NCBI RefSeq assembly: GCF_008630635.1
Contig: NZ_CP043869.1
Location: 992,001 to 1,056,000, forward strand
DNA length: 64,000 bases
Source of the DNA: Neptunomonas concharum
Lineage (GTDB): Bacteria; Pseudomonadota; Gammaproteobacteria; Pseudomonadales; Balneatricaceae
Reading direction: 5' to 3'
Position 1 is the stretch's first letter, and every line of letters begins with the position of its first letter. Below, in pieces: positions 8,940 through 18,081 of this stretch. The position numbers and the translations under genes are program-made. The notes below the pieces were generated by a model. That model saw only the letters and a program-made list of their open reading frames with translations. It had not been told where the DNA came from and did no database searches.

Positions 8940-9791
8940 ATGCGCACATTGTTTCTATCTATTCTTATGGCTTTTTTTACTTTTAATTTTCTTGCGCCTG
9001 AAGCAGAGGCGAAGCGTTTAGGAGGGGGTTCTTCATTCGGGAAATCCTACTCAGCGCCCAAAAAAGTAGCACCTGCTCAGAAGCAGGCTCCTGTTCAGAA
9101 TGCAACGAATGCCGCGCCTAAAAAGTCTGGAATGATGGGCGGTATGTTAGGTGGACTTTTAGCGGGTGGCTTACTCGGCGCCTTATTGTTTGGTGGCGCT
9201 TTTGATGGTATCCAGTTTATGGATATATTGCTGATAGGGCTTATGGCATTCTTAGCTTATAAGCTTTTCGCCATGATGAAGCAGAAGCAGCCAGCGCCTC
9301 AATACGCAGGTCAGCCACAATATCGTGAGACCCGAGAGCCAGTTGAGTCGGTTCAGCAACCACAGCATTTTACACCGATGTCCGCTGCAGCAACGCAGCT
9401 GTCTGAACCTGATTTAGTGCTTCCTCAATGGTTTAATAAAGTTTCGTTTCTCAGTGGTGCCCGTGAGCATTTTACGACGTTACAAGCGGCTTGGGATCGT
9501 CAAGATTGGGCAGAAATAGAAACCTACACCAGCCCTGAACTACTGGAGCAGTTAATCGCTGAGCGTGGTAAATATGCAGCGGATCAGCACACCGATGTGG
9601 TATCCGTAATGGCGGAGCTAATCAATTTTATCGACAACAAGGATCATGTAGTTGCTAGCATTCACTTTTATGGTTGGATTAAGGAAGCAGAGAGTGAACA
9701 ACCGAGTGAGTTCAGCGAAATCTGGCATCTTACTCGCGATATGAATACCGGTAATGCTCACTGGTTTATTGTGGGGATAGAGCAGCCTTAA
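8940..9791 (+). CDS. Tim44-like domain protein, membrane-anchored
   Basis: This 283-residue protein has a signal-like N-terminus (to about residue 24, EAEAKRLGGGSS), a Gly-rich segment (MMGGMLGGLLAGGLLGALLFGG, written here as two parts: residues 65-76 and 77-87) and a membrane helix near residues 94-113. The C-terminal ~130 residues fit a Tim44-like domain (FLSGAREHFTTLQAAWDRQD; DHVVASIHFYGWIKE). Bacterial homologs such as TimA are membrane-bound with unknown role; Tim44 in mitochondria tethers Hsp70. It is the last gene before a strong terminator at 9819-9844. Confidence 0.8.
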   Translation: MRTLFLSILMAFFTFNFLAPEAEAKRLGGGSSFGKSYSAPKKVAPAQKQAPVQNATNAAPKKSGMMGGMLGGLLAGGLLGALLFGGAFDGIQFMDILLIGLMAFLAYKLFAMMKQKQPAPQYAGQPQYRETREPVESVQQPQHFTPMSAAATQLSEPDLVLPQWFNKVSFLSGAREHFTTLQAAWDRQDWAEIETYTSPELLEQLIAERGKYAADQHTDVVSVMAELINFIDNKDHVVASIHFYGWIKEAESEQPSEFSEIWHLTRDMNTGNAHWFIVGIEQP

Positions 9792-9818
9792 ACGGTTTGT
9801 ATCAAAGACTTAATAAAA

Positions 9819-9844
9819 AATGGCGCTTTTGAGCGCCATTTTTT
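9819..9844. terminator. bidirectional rho-independent terminator
   Basis: A perfect 9-bp stem (AATGGCGCT, 9819-9827; AGCGCCATT, 9832-9840) with loop TTTG is followed by T residues on the + strand and preceded by A residues, so it works in both directions. It sits between the convergent Tim44-like and yaaA genes. Confidence 0.9.
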
Positions 9845-9859
9845 ATTGGAAGTGCTGTG

Positions 9860-10636
9860 TTATTCGTTGTGATCCCGTGTGAACACTAAGGTATCGCCTT
9901 CAGATAAGGTTTCTGAAAACTGATACCCTTCATAGTTAAACGCTTTGAGTGCTTCAGGTGCGTTTATCTTCTCTTCAATGATGTATCTGCTCATCAAACC
10001 TCTGGCTTTTTTTGCGTAAAAGCTAATGATCTTGTACTGGCCGTTTTTCCAATCCTTAAAGACAGGGGTAATCACGCGTGCGTTGAGTAGTTTAGGCTTG
10101 ATTGCCTTAAAATATTCGTTAGACGCTAAATTCACTAGAACTGGACTGTTATCGCTGGCCAACTCCTCGTTTAGCGACTCGGTTAGTCGTGTTCCCCAAA
10201 ACTGATAGAGATCCTTACCTTTAGCATTGTTGAGTTTTGTGCCCATTTCCAATCGGTAGGGTTGCATCAGATCTAGTGGTTTCAATATCCCATACAATCC
10301 AGAGAGTATGCGCAGGTGTTGTTGTGCATATTCAAGTTGCTCTTCACTGAGTGTTTCAGCTGCAAGGCCTGTGTACACATCACCTTTGAAGGCAAGTACT
10401 GCCTGTCGGGCATCATTGGGATTAAACTGCTCTTGCCAAGAGGCGTAGCGCGCTACATTAAGGCTTGCCAGTTTATCGCTGAGTTTCATTAACTCGGCGA
10501 CCTCTTGAACCGAAAGTGCTTCCAGCGTGTTAATCAACTGAGCTGAGTGCTCCAGAAATCGAGGCATAGAGTGCAGCTTGGTCGTTACGGGAGACTCGTA
10601 GTCCAACGTTTTGGCCGGGGAAATAACAGTCAGCAT
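9860..10636 (-). CDS. yaaA: YaaA family peroxide stress protein (DUF328/UPF0246)
   Basis: Starting at the ATG at 10636 gives 258 residues beginning [17 protein letters not shown], exactly the start and length of E. coli YaaA (258). An upstream in-frame ATG at 10714 would add 26 unrelated residues. YaaA binds DNA and limits damage from hydrogen peroxide and free iron. Conserved blocks visible are FKGDVYTGL near 75, [26 protein letters not shown] near 100-126 (in two parts), [12 protein letters not shown] and the C-terminal LVFTRD. It converges on the Tim44-like gene through the shared terminator. Confidence 0.95.
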   Translation of the reverse strand: MLTVISPAKTLDYESPVTTKLHSMPRFLEHSAQLINTLEALSVQEVAELMKLSDKLASLNVARYASWQEQFNPNDARQAVLAFKGDVYTGLAAETLSEEQLEYAQQHLRILSGLYGILKPLDLMQPYRLEMGTKLNNAKGKDLYQFWGTRLTESLNEELASDNSPVLVNLASNEYFKAIKPKLLNARVITPVFKDWKNGQYKIISFYAKKARGLMSRYIIEEKINAPEALKAFNYEGYQFSETLSEGDTLVFTRDHNE

Positions 10637-10823
10637 AAGATTCCGCTTTAATCTGATAGGTGAAATAAACGATACGAATAGTGCAAGCTTACCTGCTTTG
10701 AATGAGAGTTTCATCCTTGACTGATCTAATCAAAGTCGTGGGGGGAAAGAGGCGAATCTACGCACAATTTTGTGTATGATTAAGCGCAAATTTTTTACCG
10801 ATTTAGATCCAGGATTGTTAGCA

Positions 10824-12104
10824 ATGTCCCAAAAAACTGTACTCACAGGTATTACAACGTCAGGTACGCCACATATCGGTAACTATCTGGGGGCGATTAA
10901 GCCAGCGATAGATGCCAGCAAAAATGCCGCTTACAATAGCTTCTTCTTTTTGGCCGACTACCATGCGCTCATTAAGTGCCATGACCCTGAAAGAGTGGCC
11001 CGCTCTTCTCAAGAGATTGCAGCGACTTGGCTTGCGTTGGGGCTAGACACTGATAAAGCGACATTCTATCGCCAAACAGATATCCCTGAAATTACTGAGC
11101 TGACTTGGATTCTGACCTGCTTGACGTCTAAAGGTCTAATGAATCGTGCACATGCCTATAAAGCTTCGGTGGATGCGAACCGTGATGCAGGCAAAGAAGA
11201 TTTAGATGACGGTGTCACCATGGGGCTATTTAGCTACCCCGTTCTGATGGCTGCGGACATTCTGATGTTTAATGCAGATATTATCCCCGTTGGTAAAGAT
11301 CAGATTCAGCATATCGAGATGGCGAGAGATGTGGCAGGGCGTTTTAACCATGCGTATCAGCCACTATTTAACTTACCTGAAGCTCAAGTCGATGAAGAAA
11401 GCCAGCTGATACCGGGGCTTGATGGTCGTAAAATGTCAAAGAGTTACGATAATACGATTCCGCTTTTCTGTTCGGCTGATCAGCTGCGCAAGCTGATAAA
11501 CCAAATTGTTACGGATACCAAAGCCCCTGGCGAGCCTAAAGACCCTGATAGCAGTACACTGTTCCAGCTTTATAACTGCTTTGCAACGACAGCTGAAACA
11601 GAGCAAATGCGCCAAAAATACCTAGAAGGGATCGCTTGGGGTGAAGCAAAAAAAGAGCTATTTGAATTTTTAGATGCTCAGTTGTCGGCTCCGCGTGCTC
11701 GTTATAATGAACTAATGAATGATTTGGGATCTGTTGAAGCTGAGCTAAAAAAAGGAGCCGAGAAGGCACGCGAGATATCGGCTCCCTTTATGGATAAGGT
11801 ACGAATCGCAGCCGGTATTCGCCCGTTAAACTACGTAGCTGCTCAATCTGACGAGTCGCAAATCGAGAAAAAAGAGAAGACAGCAGAAGAGATCGCACGT
11901 GCAGAAGAGGGACGACGACGTGCCATTTTAATGCAACTTAAGCGCTACTTTGATCGTATTGATGCCGCATCAGATAAAAATGTTGAAGCGAAGCTTATTT
12001 TAGAAGAAAAGCGTTTGGAAGTTGAATCGCTTAAGAAAAAAGCGAAGCAGAAGGCAGAGAACGAGTTGGAGCTACTAACATCAGAGTTGGCTCAATACCT
12101 CTGA
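10824..12104 (+). CDS. trpS: tryptophan--tRNA ligase with C-terminal extension
   Basis: The class I synthetase charges tRNA-Trp. Start chosen at 10824 (AGGA 9 bases upstream; MSQKTVLTGITTSG), 426 residues. The HIGH-type motif appears as HIGN (residues 16-19) and the KMSKS loop as RKMSKSYDN (near 197). The E. coli enzyme has 334 residues; here about 90 extra C-terminal residues form a charged, coiled-coil-like tail (from about 350, EKKEKTAEEIARAEEGRRRA). Pseudomonas-type TrpS enzymes also have such an extension. It is followed 22 bases later by sseA. Confidence 0.95.
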   Translation: MSQKTVLTGITTSGTPHIGNYLGAIKPAIDASKNAAYNSFFFLADYHALIKCHDPERVARSSQEIAATWLALGLDTDKATFYRQTDIPEITELTWILTCLTSKGLMNRAHAYKASVDANRDAGKEDLDDGVTMGLFSYPVLMAADILMFNADIIPVGKDQIQHIEMARDVAGRFNHAYQPLFNLPEAQVDEESQLIPGLDGRKMSKSYDNTIPLFCSADQLRKLINQIVTDTKAPGEPKDPDSSTLFQLYNCFATTAETEQMRQKYLEGIAWGEAKKELFEFLDAQLSAPRARYNELMNDLGSVEAELKKGAEKAREISAPFMDKVRIAAGIRPLNYVAAQSDESQIEKKEKTAEEIARAEEGRRRAILMQLKRYFDRIDAASDKNVEAKLILEEKRLEVESLKKKAKQKAENELELLTSELAQYL

Positions 12105-12126
12105 TTTGATCATTTAGGAGAGAAGG

Positions 12127-12975
12127 ATGACCTATAAGACCTTGATCGATGCGGCAACACTGCAGTCTGAATATCAGAAGGGAGCGTGGCAGATTTTTGA
12201 TTGTCGGTCCTATTTAACTGATCAGGAGAAGGGGCGTTTGCTTTATCAAACTTCGCATATTCCAGATGCCCACTTTTTTGATATGGAGTCAGACCTCTCT
12301 TCTCAAATAACAAGTATCTCAGGGCGCCACCCTTTACCCGACTTTGAGACGCTTGCTCAAAAGCTGAGTAGGTGCGGCGTGAAACAAGGAGTACAGGTTG
12401 TCGTTTATGATGACATGCAAGGTGCGATGGCCTCTCGATTATGGTGGCTTTTACGCTACATGGGGCATGGCGACGTTGCTGTTTTAGATGGTGGTTTACA
12501 GGCTTGGCAGGCGTTCAATGGCAAGATGACAGATAGTTTGCCAGAACCGTCAGCGGGTGATTTTACGGTACAGGCACCTTTCCAAAATACATCCTATTTA
12601 TCCACAACGGACATTGTTAAAAAACTGGGATTGCTGCAGATTGTCGATGCACGAGCTAGGCCGCGTTTTTTAGGTGAGGTAGAGCCGATTGACCCCGTTG
12701 CCGGACACATTCCTGGCTCGGTTAATCGGCCGTTTCAGGAGAATCTTTCTGAAGATGGTGTATTTAAGTCGGCACAGCAGCTAGCGCATGAATGGGCTGA
12801 GCAGGTGGACTTAACGCAGCCTGTTGTACATATGTGTGGATCAGGTGTGACTGCTTGTCACAATATACTGGCTATGTCTCATGCGGGTTTTGATAACTCG
12901 ATTCTATATGCAGGCTCCTGGAGTGAGTGGATACGTGATACAGCTCGCCCGATATCGACGCAAGATACTAAGTGA
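12127..12975 (+). CDS. sseA: 3-mercaptopyruvate sulfurtransferase (tandem rhodanese)
   Basis: The 282-residue protein has two rhodanese domains. The second carries the catalytic loop CGSGVTAC (near residue 237), whose CG[S/G]GVTA form is typical of 3-mercaptopyruvate sulfurtransferase; true thiosulfate sulfurtransferases usually have CRKGVTA. The N-terminal domain has the family blocks HIPDAHFFDMESDLS and HPLPDFETLAQ. It transfers sulfane sulfur from 3-mercaptopyruvate to thiols or cyanide in the cytoplasm. A strong ribosome-binding site (AGGAG) precedes the ATG at 12127. Confidence 0.92.
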   Translation: MTYKTLIDAATLQSEYQKGAWQIFDCRSYLTDQEKGRLLYQTSHIPDAHFFDMESDLSSQITSISGRHPLPDFETLAQKLSRCGVKQGVQVVVYDDMQGAMASRLWWLLRYMGHGDVAVLDGGLQAWQAFNGKMTDSLPEPSAGDFTVQAPFQNTSYLSTTDIVKKLGLLQIVDARARPRFLGEVEPIDPVAGHIPGSVNRPFQENLSEDGVFKSAQQLAHEWAEQVDLTQPVVHMCGSGVTACHNILAMSHAGFDNSILYAGSWSEWIRDTARPISTQDTK

Positions 12976-13068
12976 TCGATAAAGAGCGTCTATGTGCTTT
13001 GTTGATTTTTATTATTGGTAGGCTGATGCATTCAGAGCCAGAATAAGATGCTTAGTAAGAGAGGTGAA

Positions 13069-13989
13069 ATGATGAATGCTAATTACCAGTCAGGCGTTAT
13101 TGCGGATGCAAACAGCGATGCTTTGTTTGTCACATTAAATGTGGTCGAAGGCTCCAATAGAGCGGTTAAGCAAGCATTAGCTCAGAGTCAAGGCGTCATT
13201 GATGCTATGAAACAGCAGTTTTCCGGCCAATCACTACACGCGGTTATTGCTATTGGGAGTGAGTATTGGCCCCAGATATCGCCATTGAAGCGGCCATTAT
13301 TGCTGACGAATTTCCCCTCGGTGGAAGGGGCTGTTGAAATGCCGATCACCCCAGCAGACCTGTTACTGCATATTCGCTCTGATCGGCATGACATTACGTT
13401 TGAGTTGGCAACTCGATTGATCGCTTTATTTGGCTCTCATGTCGCGATAGCAGAGGAGGTTTCTTGCTTTCGGTATTTGGATTCCAGAGACCTCACTGGA
13501 TTTGTCGATGGGACCGAGAACCCACAAGGGGATCATAAAAAAGAAGTTGCACTGGTGGGTGAAGAAGACTCTGATTTTGAGGGCGGCTCTTATATTCATC
13601 TGCAGCGTTATGTCCATGATTTACCTAAATGGCATGCTCAAACATTAAAAGCCCAAGAAGACATGTATGGGCGTACTAAAGCAGATAATATTGAGTACTC
13701 GTCAGCGGACAAGCCCTTGACCGCACATACAAAACGGACATCCCTTAAAGATGATCAGGGTCAATCCTTGGAAATATTGCGGCACAGTATGCCCTATGGC
13801 ACATTGCAGGAGTCGGGACTATTGTTTGCCAGTTATTGCCGTACGCCAGAAAATTTCACATTGATGCTGAAAAGTATGGTTGAAGGGGATGGACAAGGGC
13901 ACGGTGATCGCTTGATGCAGTTTACTACAGCCGTAACAGGCCAAGCATTTTTTGCCCCTCCTTTGACCTGGTTCAAAGAATTGGGGTAG
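13069..13989 (+). CDS. Dyp-type heme peroxidase
   Basis: This 306-residue cytoplasmic protein (start at 13069, with AGAGAGG upstream) fits the short, P-type (class B) dye-decolourising peroxidases. The family signature GxxDG appears as GFVDGTENP near residue 144, containing the catalytic Asp. The proximal heme His is probably in the block containing KRTSLKDDQG/EILRHSMPYG (near 225-245), and GLLFASYCRTPENF is a typical C-terminal block. No signal peptide is seen. The native substrate is unknown; some class B DyPs are encapsulin cargo, but I see no encapsulin gene here. Confidence 0.92.
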   Translation: MMNANYQSGVIADANSDALFVTLNVVEGSNRAVKQALAQSQGVIDAMKQQFSGQSLHAVIAIGSEYWPQISPLKRPLLLTNFPSVEGAVEMPITPADLLLHIRSDRHDITFELATRLIALFGSHVAIAEEVSCFRYLDSRDLTGFVDGTENPQGDHKKEVALVGEEDSDFEGGSYIHLQRYVHDLPKWHAQTLKAQEDMYGRTKADNIEYSSADKPLTAHTKRTSLKDDQGQSLEILRHSMPYGTLQESGLLFASYCRTPENFTLMLKSMVEGDGQGHGDRLMQFTTAVTGQAFFAPPLTWFKELG

Positions 13990-14120
13990 ACAATAAAATT
14001 TTTTATCAAAAAGGCATAAAATTTTAAATGTCCGCAGGCAGATTCTAAATTAGCTTCTATACTGGTAACCAAACATACCCTAGCTTTATGTGTTAAGGGT
14101 GTTTCTGCTGTGTTCTGTAC

Positions 14121-16298
14121 ATGTTGTCAGCCTTTTTTGATTTAGGGATTGGTAGTAAATTGGCGATATTTTCTAGATATAAACTGCTATTGATCACTTG
14201 CTTGCTAAGCAGTCAAGTGAGTGCAGACGAAGGGCTTTCCCTAAGTGATTTAAAGGCGCTTTCTATTGGTGAACTTTCCTCTCTTGAGGTGGGTATCGCC
14301 TCGAAAATTCCATCAAAGTTGAATGAAACTCCCGCAGCCGTCTATGTTATTACCGCAGAAGATATTCGGCGTTCCGCTGCTGCCAATGTGCCCGATGCTT
14401 TAAGAATGGTTCCTGGTATCAATGTGGGAGCTGTGAGTGGTAACACATGGGCAGTCAATTCTCGTGGTTTTAATGAAACCTTTGCTAATAAATTTCTAGT
14501 TTTGTTGGATGGAAGAAGCCTGTATAACAGCACGTTTGGTGGCGTCTATTGGGATATGCAAGATATTCGTGTAGAGGATATTGAACGAATTGAAGTGATA
14601 CGGGGGCCTGGTTCCGCTGCTTGGGGAGCGAATGCAATGAATGGTGTTATCAACATCATCACTCGTTCTTCTTACAGCAGTCAAAGTGGTGAGTTGACGG
14701 CGAATGTTGGCAGCCAAAATAAAGAGGCGGGGTTTCGATATGGTGGCGAGTTTGGTGACAGCAGTAGCTATCGCTTCAGCGGAAAGGTCAATCTGATAAA
14801 AGAAAATAAAGCCACCTCTACGTCGGGCTTGGGTGTTTATCCGGTGGCTGCGAACGATGATTCTAAGCATTTGTCGCTTTCGTTACGAACTGATACGGAT
14901 TTAAACGTAGATGAAACCGTTACGTTTGACGTTGGTCTTTTTAATGGTTACTCGGATCAGCGCCAGTTTAAGTCTGAAATTAACCCTTACGCACCCGACT
15001 TTTTTTCTGTGGTGCTTCCTCAAATCCAATTGATGCAGATGGCAGGTGCTTCTCAACAACAGTTATCCGGTTTGCTCTCTATTCCTGCGTTTGGTATGTG
15101 TACGTTCTGCCTGACGGATGTACGTGATCGACATGAATATTCAGGGTGGCATGTGTTAGGTCGCTGGAACCAAATCTCTGAGACTGACTGGACAACAGCT
15201 CAAGCTTATTTTGATTATACCCAGCGTGAGGAGTATATGGCTGATCAGTCTGCTTCGGTGCTGGATATTGACCTTGAAAAAGGTTGGAAGCATGAACGAG
15301 GTAAAACAGCAGTCGGTATAGGTTTAAGATCTTCTCGAGATGACATATCTCCAAACCTGTCTCCTACGCCAGTTGTGATCTTTAATCCTCAAAATGAGTC
15401 GAATAACACGATCAATCTGTTTGCGCAAAATGAGCTAAACGTTACTGAATCGTTTCGTTTGCTATCAGGCATTGGATATGAGTATTCCTCCATCACTGGC
15501 AGCCAATGGCAGCCTACGCTGAGAGGTGTGTGGCTAGCGAGTCCTCAAACCCAAGTTTGGGGAGCGCTTTCCTACTCTTCTCGCACACCCTCAAGAATAG
15601 AACGTACCGTCGCCTCTAATTCTGCTTATCAAGCGTTTGGTAACAGTGCCCATAAGTCTGAAAAGCTATCCTCTCTGGAGTTAGGTATTCGCTATCAGCC
15701 AACAGAAGAATTTTCCTTGGACCTGGTTGGGTTTCGCTATTGGTACGATGATCTAACCACCCTAAAAATCGACCGTTTGTATAACCCATTACAAAACCAA
15801 TCCGGGCTACTGAGTTTTGGAAACGAGGCCAGTGCAGATGCTTTCGGTGCTGAAGCGGCGATACGTTGGCAAGTGCTACCAAGCTGGTCTTTGGCCGCTT
15901 CATATAGCTGGCTGCAGCAATCCTATAATAGTTTACCCCAATCGGTTGAGCCGACGGTATCTAGTAATAAGTCTCCTGAGCACCAATTTGCCTTAAGGTC
16001 ATACTGGGACATTAATCCTGATTGGGAGTTAGATGTCAGTCTTTATTATGTATCCGAGCTATCTTCTGTAGGTTCGCCTGTGCTGATTATAGGGGACACT
16101 GGGGTGGATGCTTACTTACGAACTGATGTTAGGTTGGGCTGGCAGATTTCACCTGAAGTTGAGTTGAGCTTTATAGGCCAAAACCTTTTTGATAATGCCC
16201 ATCAGGAGTTTAATTCATCACCAATAAATGTCGGCGGGGTATCAGAAAATACTGAGATCAAGCGGAGCCTTTCTGCTAAGTTAACGGTGAGGTTCTAA
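14121..16298 (+). CDS. TonB-dependent outer membrane receptor
   Basis: The protein (725 residues from the ATG at 14121) has an N-terminal plug domain (PAAVYVITAEDIRRSAAANV; VPGINVG; ANKFLVLLDGRSLYN; IEVIRGPGSAAWGANAMNG, residues 70-180) and a C-terminal beta-barrel ending in aromatic LTVRF. The ATG lacks a ribosome-binding site; a TTG at 14160 would give a better signal peptide ending VSA-DEG, so the true start is uncertain. Ligand is unknown; a Cys pair (CTFC near residue 330) lies in a barrel loop. It overlaps the YfiR-like gene by one base, tying this receptor to that periplasmic protein rather than to an obvious uptake system. Confidence 0.92.
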   Translation: MLSAFFDLGIGSKLAIFSRYKLLLITCLLSSQVSADEGLSLSDLKALSIGELSSLEVGIASKIPSKLNETPAAVYVITAEDIRRSAAANVPDALRMVPGINVGAVSGNTWAVNSRGFNETFANKFLVLLDGRSLYNSTFGGVYWDMQDIRVEDIERIEVIRGPGSAAWGANAMNGVINIITRSSYSSQSGELTANVGSQNKEAGFRYGGEFGDSSSYRFSGKVNLIKENKATSTSGLGVYPVAANDDSKHLSLSLRTDTDLNVDETVTFDVGLFNGYSDQRQFKSEINPYAPDFFSVVLPQIQLMQMAGASQQQLSGLLSIPAFGMCTFCLTDVRDRHEYSGWHVLGRWNQISETDWTTAQAYFDYTQREEYMADQSASVLDIDLEKGWKHERGKTAVGIGLRSSRDDISPNLSPTPVVIFNPQNESNNTINLFAQNELNVTESFRLLSGIGYEYSSITGSQWQPTLRGVWLASPQTQVWGALSYSSRTPSRIERTVASNSAYQAFGNSAHKSEKLSSLELGIRYQPTEEFSLDLVGFRYWYDDLTTLKIDRLYNPLQNQSGLLSFGNEASADAFGAEAAIRWQVLPSWSLAASYSWLQQSYNSLPQSVEPTVSSNKSPEHQFALRSYWDINPDWELDVSLYYVSELSSVGSPVLIIGDTGVDAYLRTDVRLGWQISPEVELSFIGQNLFDNAHQEFNSSPINVGGVSENTEIKRSLSAKLTVRF

Positions 16299-16840
16299 TG
16301 ATGTATCTATTGAACCTGAAGCGTTATTTTGTATTCTTAATCTGTTGTTTGACGTTGAGCAGTACTCAATTACGAGCAGAAGATAGTGTGCTAGATGATA
16401 TAAAGTCGGTTTATATCTACAACTTCCTATCTTTCATCTCTTGGCCAGAAGATAAACAGCTTCCTAATGATAAGTATCAGCTGTGTGTGGTGGGTAACCC
16501 CTCTCTTAAATCAAAGCTTGAATCAGTAGTGAAAAATGAGTTAGTGAACAATTTGCCTATTCATGTTTCCAGTGTTGAAGCTTTGAACTCTTTGAATGAG
16601 TGCCACGTTGTCTATATAGATAGACGTGAGTTGCTATCAAAAAGTGAGTTAGAAAGCATAAAATCTAACGGCGGTCTGCTCGTGGGTGACTATAGTGGCT
16701 TTATATCGAGTGATATAGGCATGATTGGCTTTGAAACCCGAGGGCGTAAAGTACGGGTGGCGATGAAGCTTGACGTGCTACAGGCTGAAGGTTTTAAAGT
16801 TAGCTCGAAACTCTTGAGGGTCGTTCGTATCGAAAAGTAG
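16298..16840 (+). CDS. YfiR-like (DUF4154) periplasmic protein
   Basis: This 180-residue protein has a signal peptide (to about residue 27, LRAE) and the DUF4154/YfiR pattern: KSVYIYNFLSFISWPED near 36-52, LCVVGNP near 66, CHVVYIDRRE near 105, GMIGFETRGRKVRVAMKLD near 148 and a C-terminal SSKLLRVVRI. In Pseudomonas, YfiR binds the periplasmic part of the diguanylate cyclase YfiN and represses it. Here the only CHASE8-like partner is the histidine kinase at 18082, beyond the oppositely oriented cysK. The start overlaps the receptor stop, so the two are translationally coupled. Partner and regulation are inference. Confidence 0.85.
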   Translation: MMYLLNLKRYFVFLICCLTLSSTQLRAEDSVLDDIKSVYIYNFLSFISWPEDKQLPNDKYQLCVVGNPSLKSKLESVVKNELVNNLPIHVSSVEALNSLNECHVVYIDRRELLSKSELESIKSNGGLLVGDYSGFISSDIGMIGFETRGRKVRVAMKLDVLQAEGFKVSSKLLRVVRIEK

Positions 16841-16845
16841 TACCG

Positions 16846-16879
16846 AAAGGCCCCCTGCTATAAGTACAAAGGGGCCTTT
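16846..16879. terminator. hairpin between convergent genes
   Basis: A 9-bp stem (AAAGGCCCC at 16846-16854; GGGGCCTTT at 16871-16879) lies between the YfiR-like gene and cysK, which converge here. The U-tract on either side is weak, so terminator strength is uncertain. Confidence 0.6.
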
Positions 16880-16901
16880 AGTTTGGGAGTCGAGTTTAGC
16901 C

Positions 16902-17870
16902 CTATTGGGCTAGCTCGTTTTCAGTAAACATTCCCTCAAAAAGTGCTGTGGAAAGGTAGCGTTCCCCTGAGTCTGGTAAAATCACAACAATCTTTTTACC
17001 TTTAAATTCAGGCTTTTCGGCAATGCGTAATGCCGCCGTTGTTGCAGCTCCGCAAGAAATACCGGCAAGAATTCCTTCCTCTTTCATTAAGCGCCTAGCT
17101 GTTGCAATGGCGTCCTCATTACTGACTTTTTCTACCAAATCTACCAGTGTTAAGTCCAAATTACCCGGTACAAAGCCTGCGCCAATTCCCTGAATTTTGT
17201 GTGGTGCAGGTTTGACTTCTTCTCCCTGAATGGTTTGAGTAATCACTGGGGAATCCGTTGGCTCTACCGCAACACTGGTGATCGCTTTCCCTTGGGTTTG
17301 CTTGATATAGCGTGATATCCCCGTAATGGTGCCCCCGGTTCCTACCCCTGCTACAAGAATGTCGATCTGGCCTTCTGTATCCTTCCAGATTTCAGGGCCT
17401 GTTGTTTGTTCATGGATTGCCGGGTTTGCCGGGTTTTGGAATTGTTGCAGCATCAGTGTGTTTTTTGGGTCAGCATCGACAATCTCTTGAGCTTTTTCAA
17501 TAGCTCCTTTCATGCCTTTCTCTGGCGGTGTTAACACGATATCAGCGCCAAGCGCTTTCATTAGCTTGCGTCGCTCTATACTCATAGAGGCTGGCATGGT
17601 TAATGTTAGGTTATAACCTCGTGATGCTGCTACGAAGGCTAATGCAACGCCCGTGTTTCCACTGGTTGGTTCAACTAATGTCATACCAGGTTTGAGTTGC
17701 CCAGACTTTTCAGCAGCCCAAATCATACTTGCACCAATTCTACACTTGATAGAGCCTGCTGGATTTCGGGATTCAATTTTGGCGTAAATCTCAGCATGAG
17801 GAGCCAGTCTGCCAAGCCTAACCAGTGGTGTATTGCCGATAGAAAGGGAGTTGTCTTGGAATGTTTGCAT
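16902..17870 (-). CDS. cysK: cysteine synthase A (O-acetylserine sulfhydrylase)
   Basis: The PLP enzyme makes cysteine from O-acetylserine and sulfide, the last step of sulfate assimilation. The 322 residues match E. coli CysK (323). The PLP Lys is in SIKCRIG near residue 43; the substrate loop TSGNTG is at about 69-74, the phosphate-binding GTGGTITG near 177, and [11 protein letters not shown] near 272. The length and the GVGTGGT region favour CysK over the shorter CysM. It faces away from the kinase gene, with a 211-base intergenic region that may hold both promoters. The main sulfate reduction genes are at 43-51 kb. Confidence 0.94.
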   Translation of the reverse strand: MQTFQDNSLSIGNTPLVRLGRLAPHAEIYAKIESRNPAGSIKCRIGASMIWAAEKSGQLKPGMTLVEPTSGNTGVALAFVAASRGYNLTLTMPASMSIERRKLMKALGADIVLTPPEKGMKGAIEKAQEIVDADPKNTLMLQQFQNPANPAIHEQTTGPEIWKDTEGQIDILVAGVGTGGTITGISRYIKQTQGKAITSVAVEPTDSPVITQTIQGEEVKPAPHKIQGIGAGFVPGNLDLTLVDLVEKVSNEDAIATARRLMKEEGILAGISCGAATTAALRIAEKPEFKGKKIVVILPDSGERYLSTALFEGMFTENELAQ

Positions 17871-18081
17871 TAGATCACCTTTTTGTTATGAAACTATTAT
17901 GCTGAGAGTTTACCTGCCGATAACTTTGTTATCTCAGAATCCTTTGCTATAAGTTTATTGTGGTTTGGCATTTATTAGGGGGATATTTCTTTCTGTAGTA
18001 CTTTGCCTAGGCTAACCGGAGATTGCTTTGCTCCATATGTTTGCATAAGTTAGTTTTATTATTGATTATTTTGGATGTGCT

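Noticed and set aside
14496-14870. 124-residue minus-strand frame inside the TonB receptor
   Set aside because: Antisense shadow of a conserved plug domain with no features of its own.
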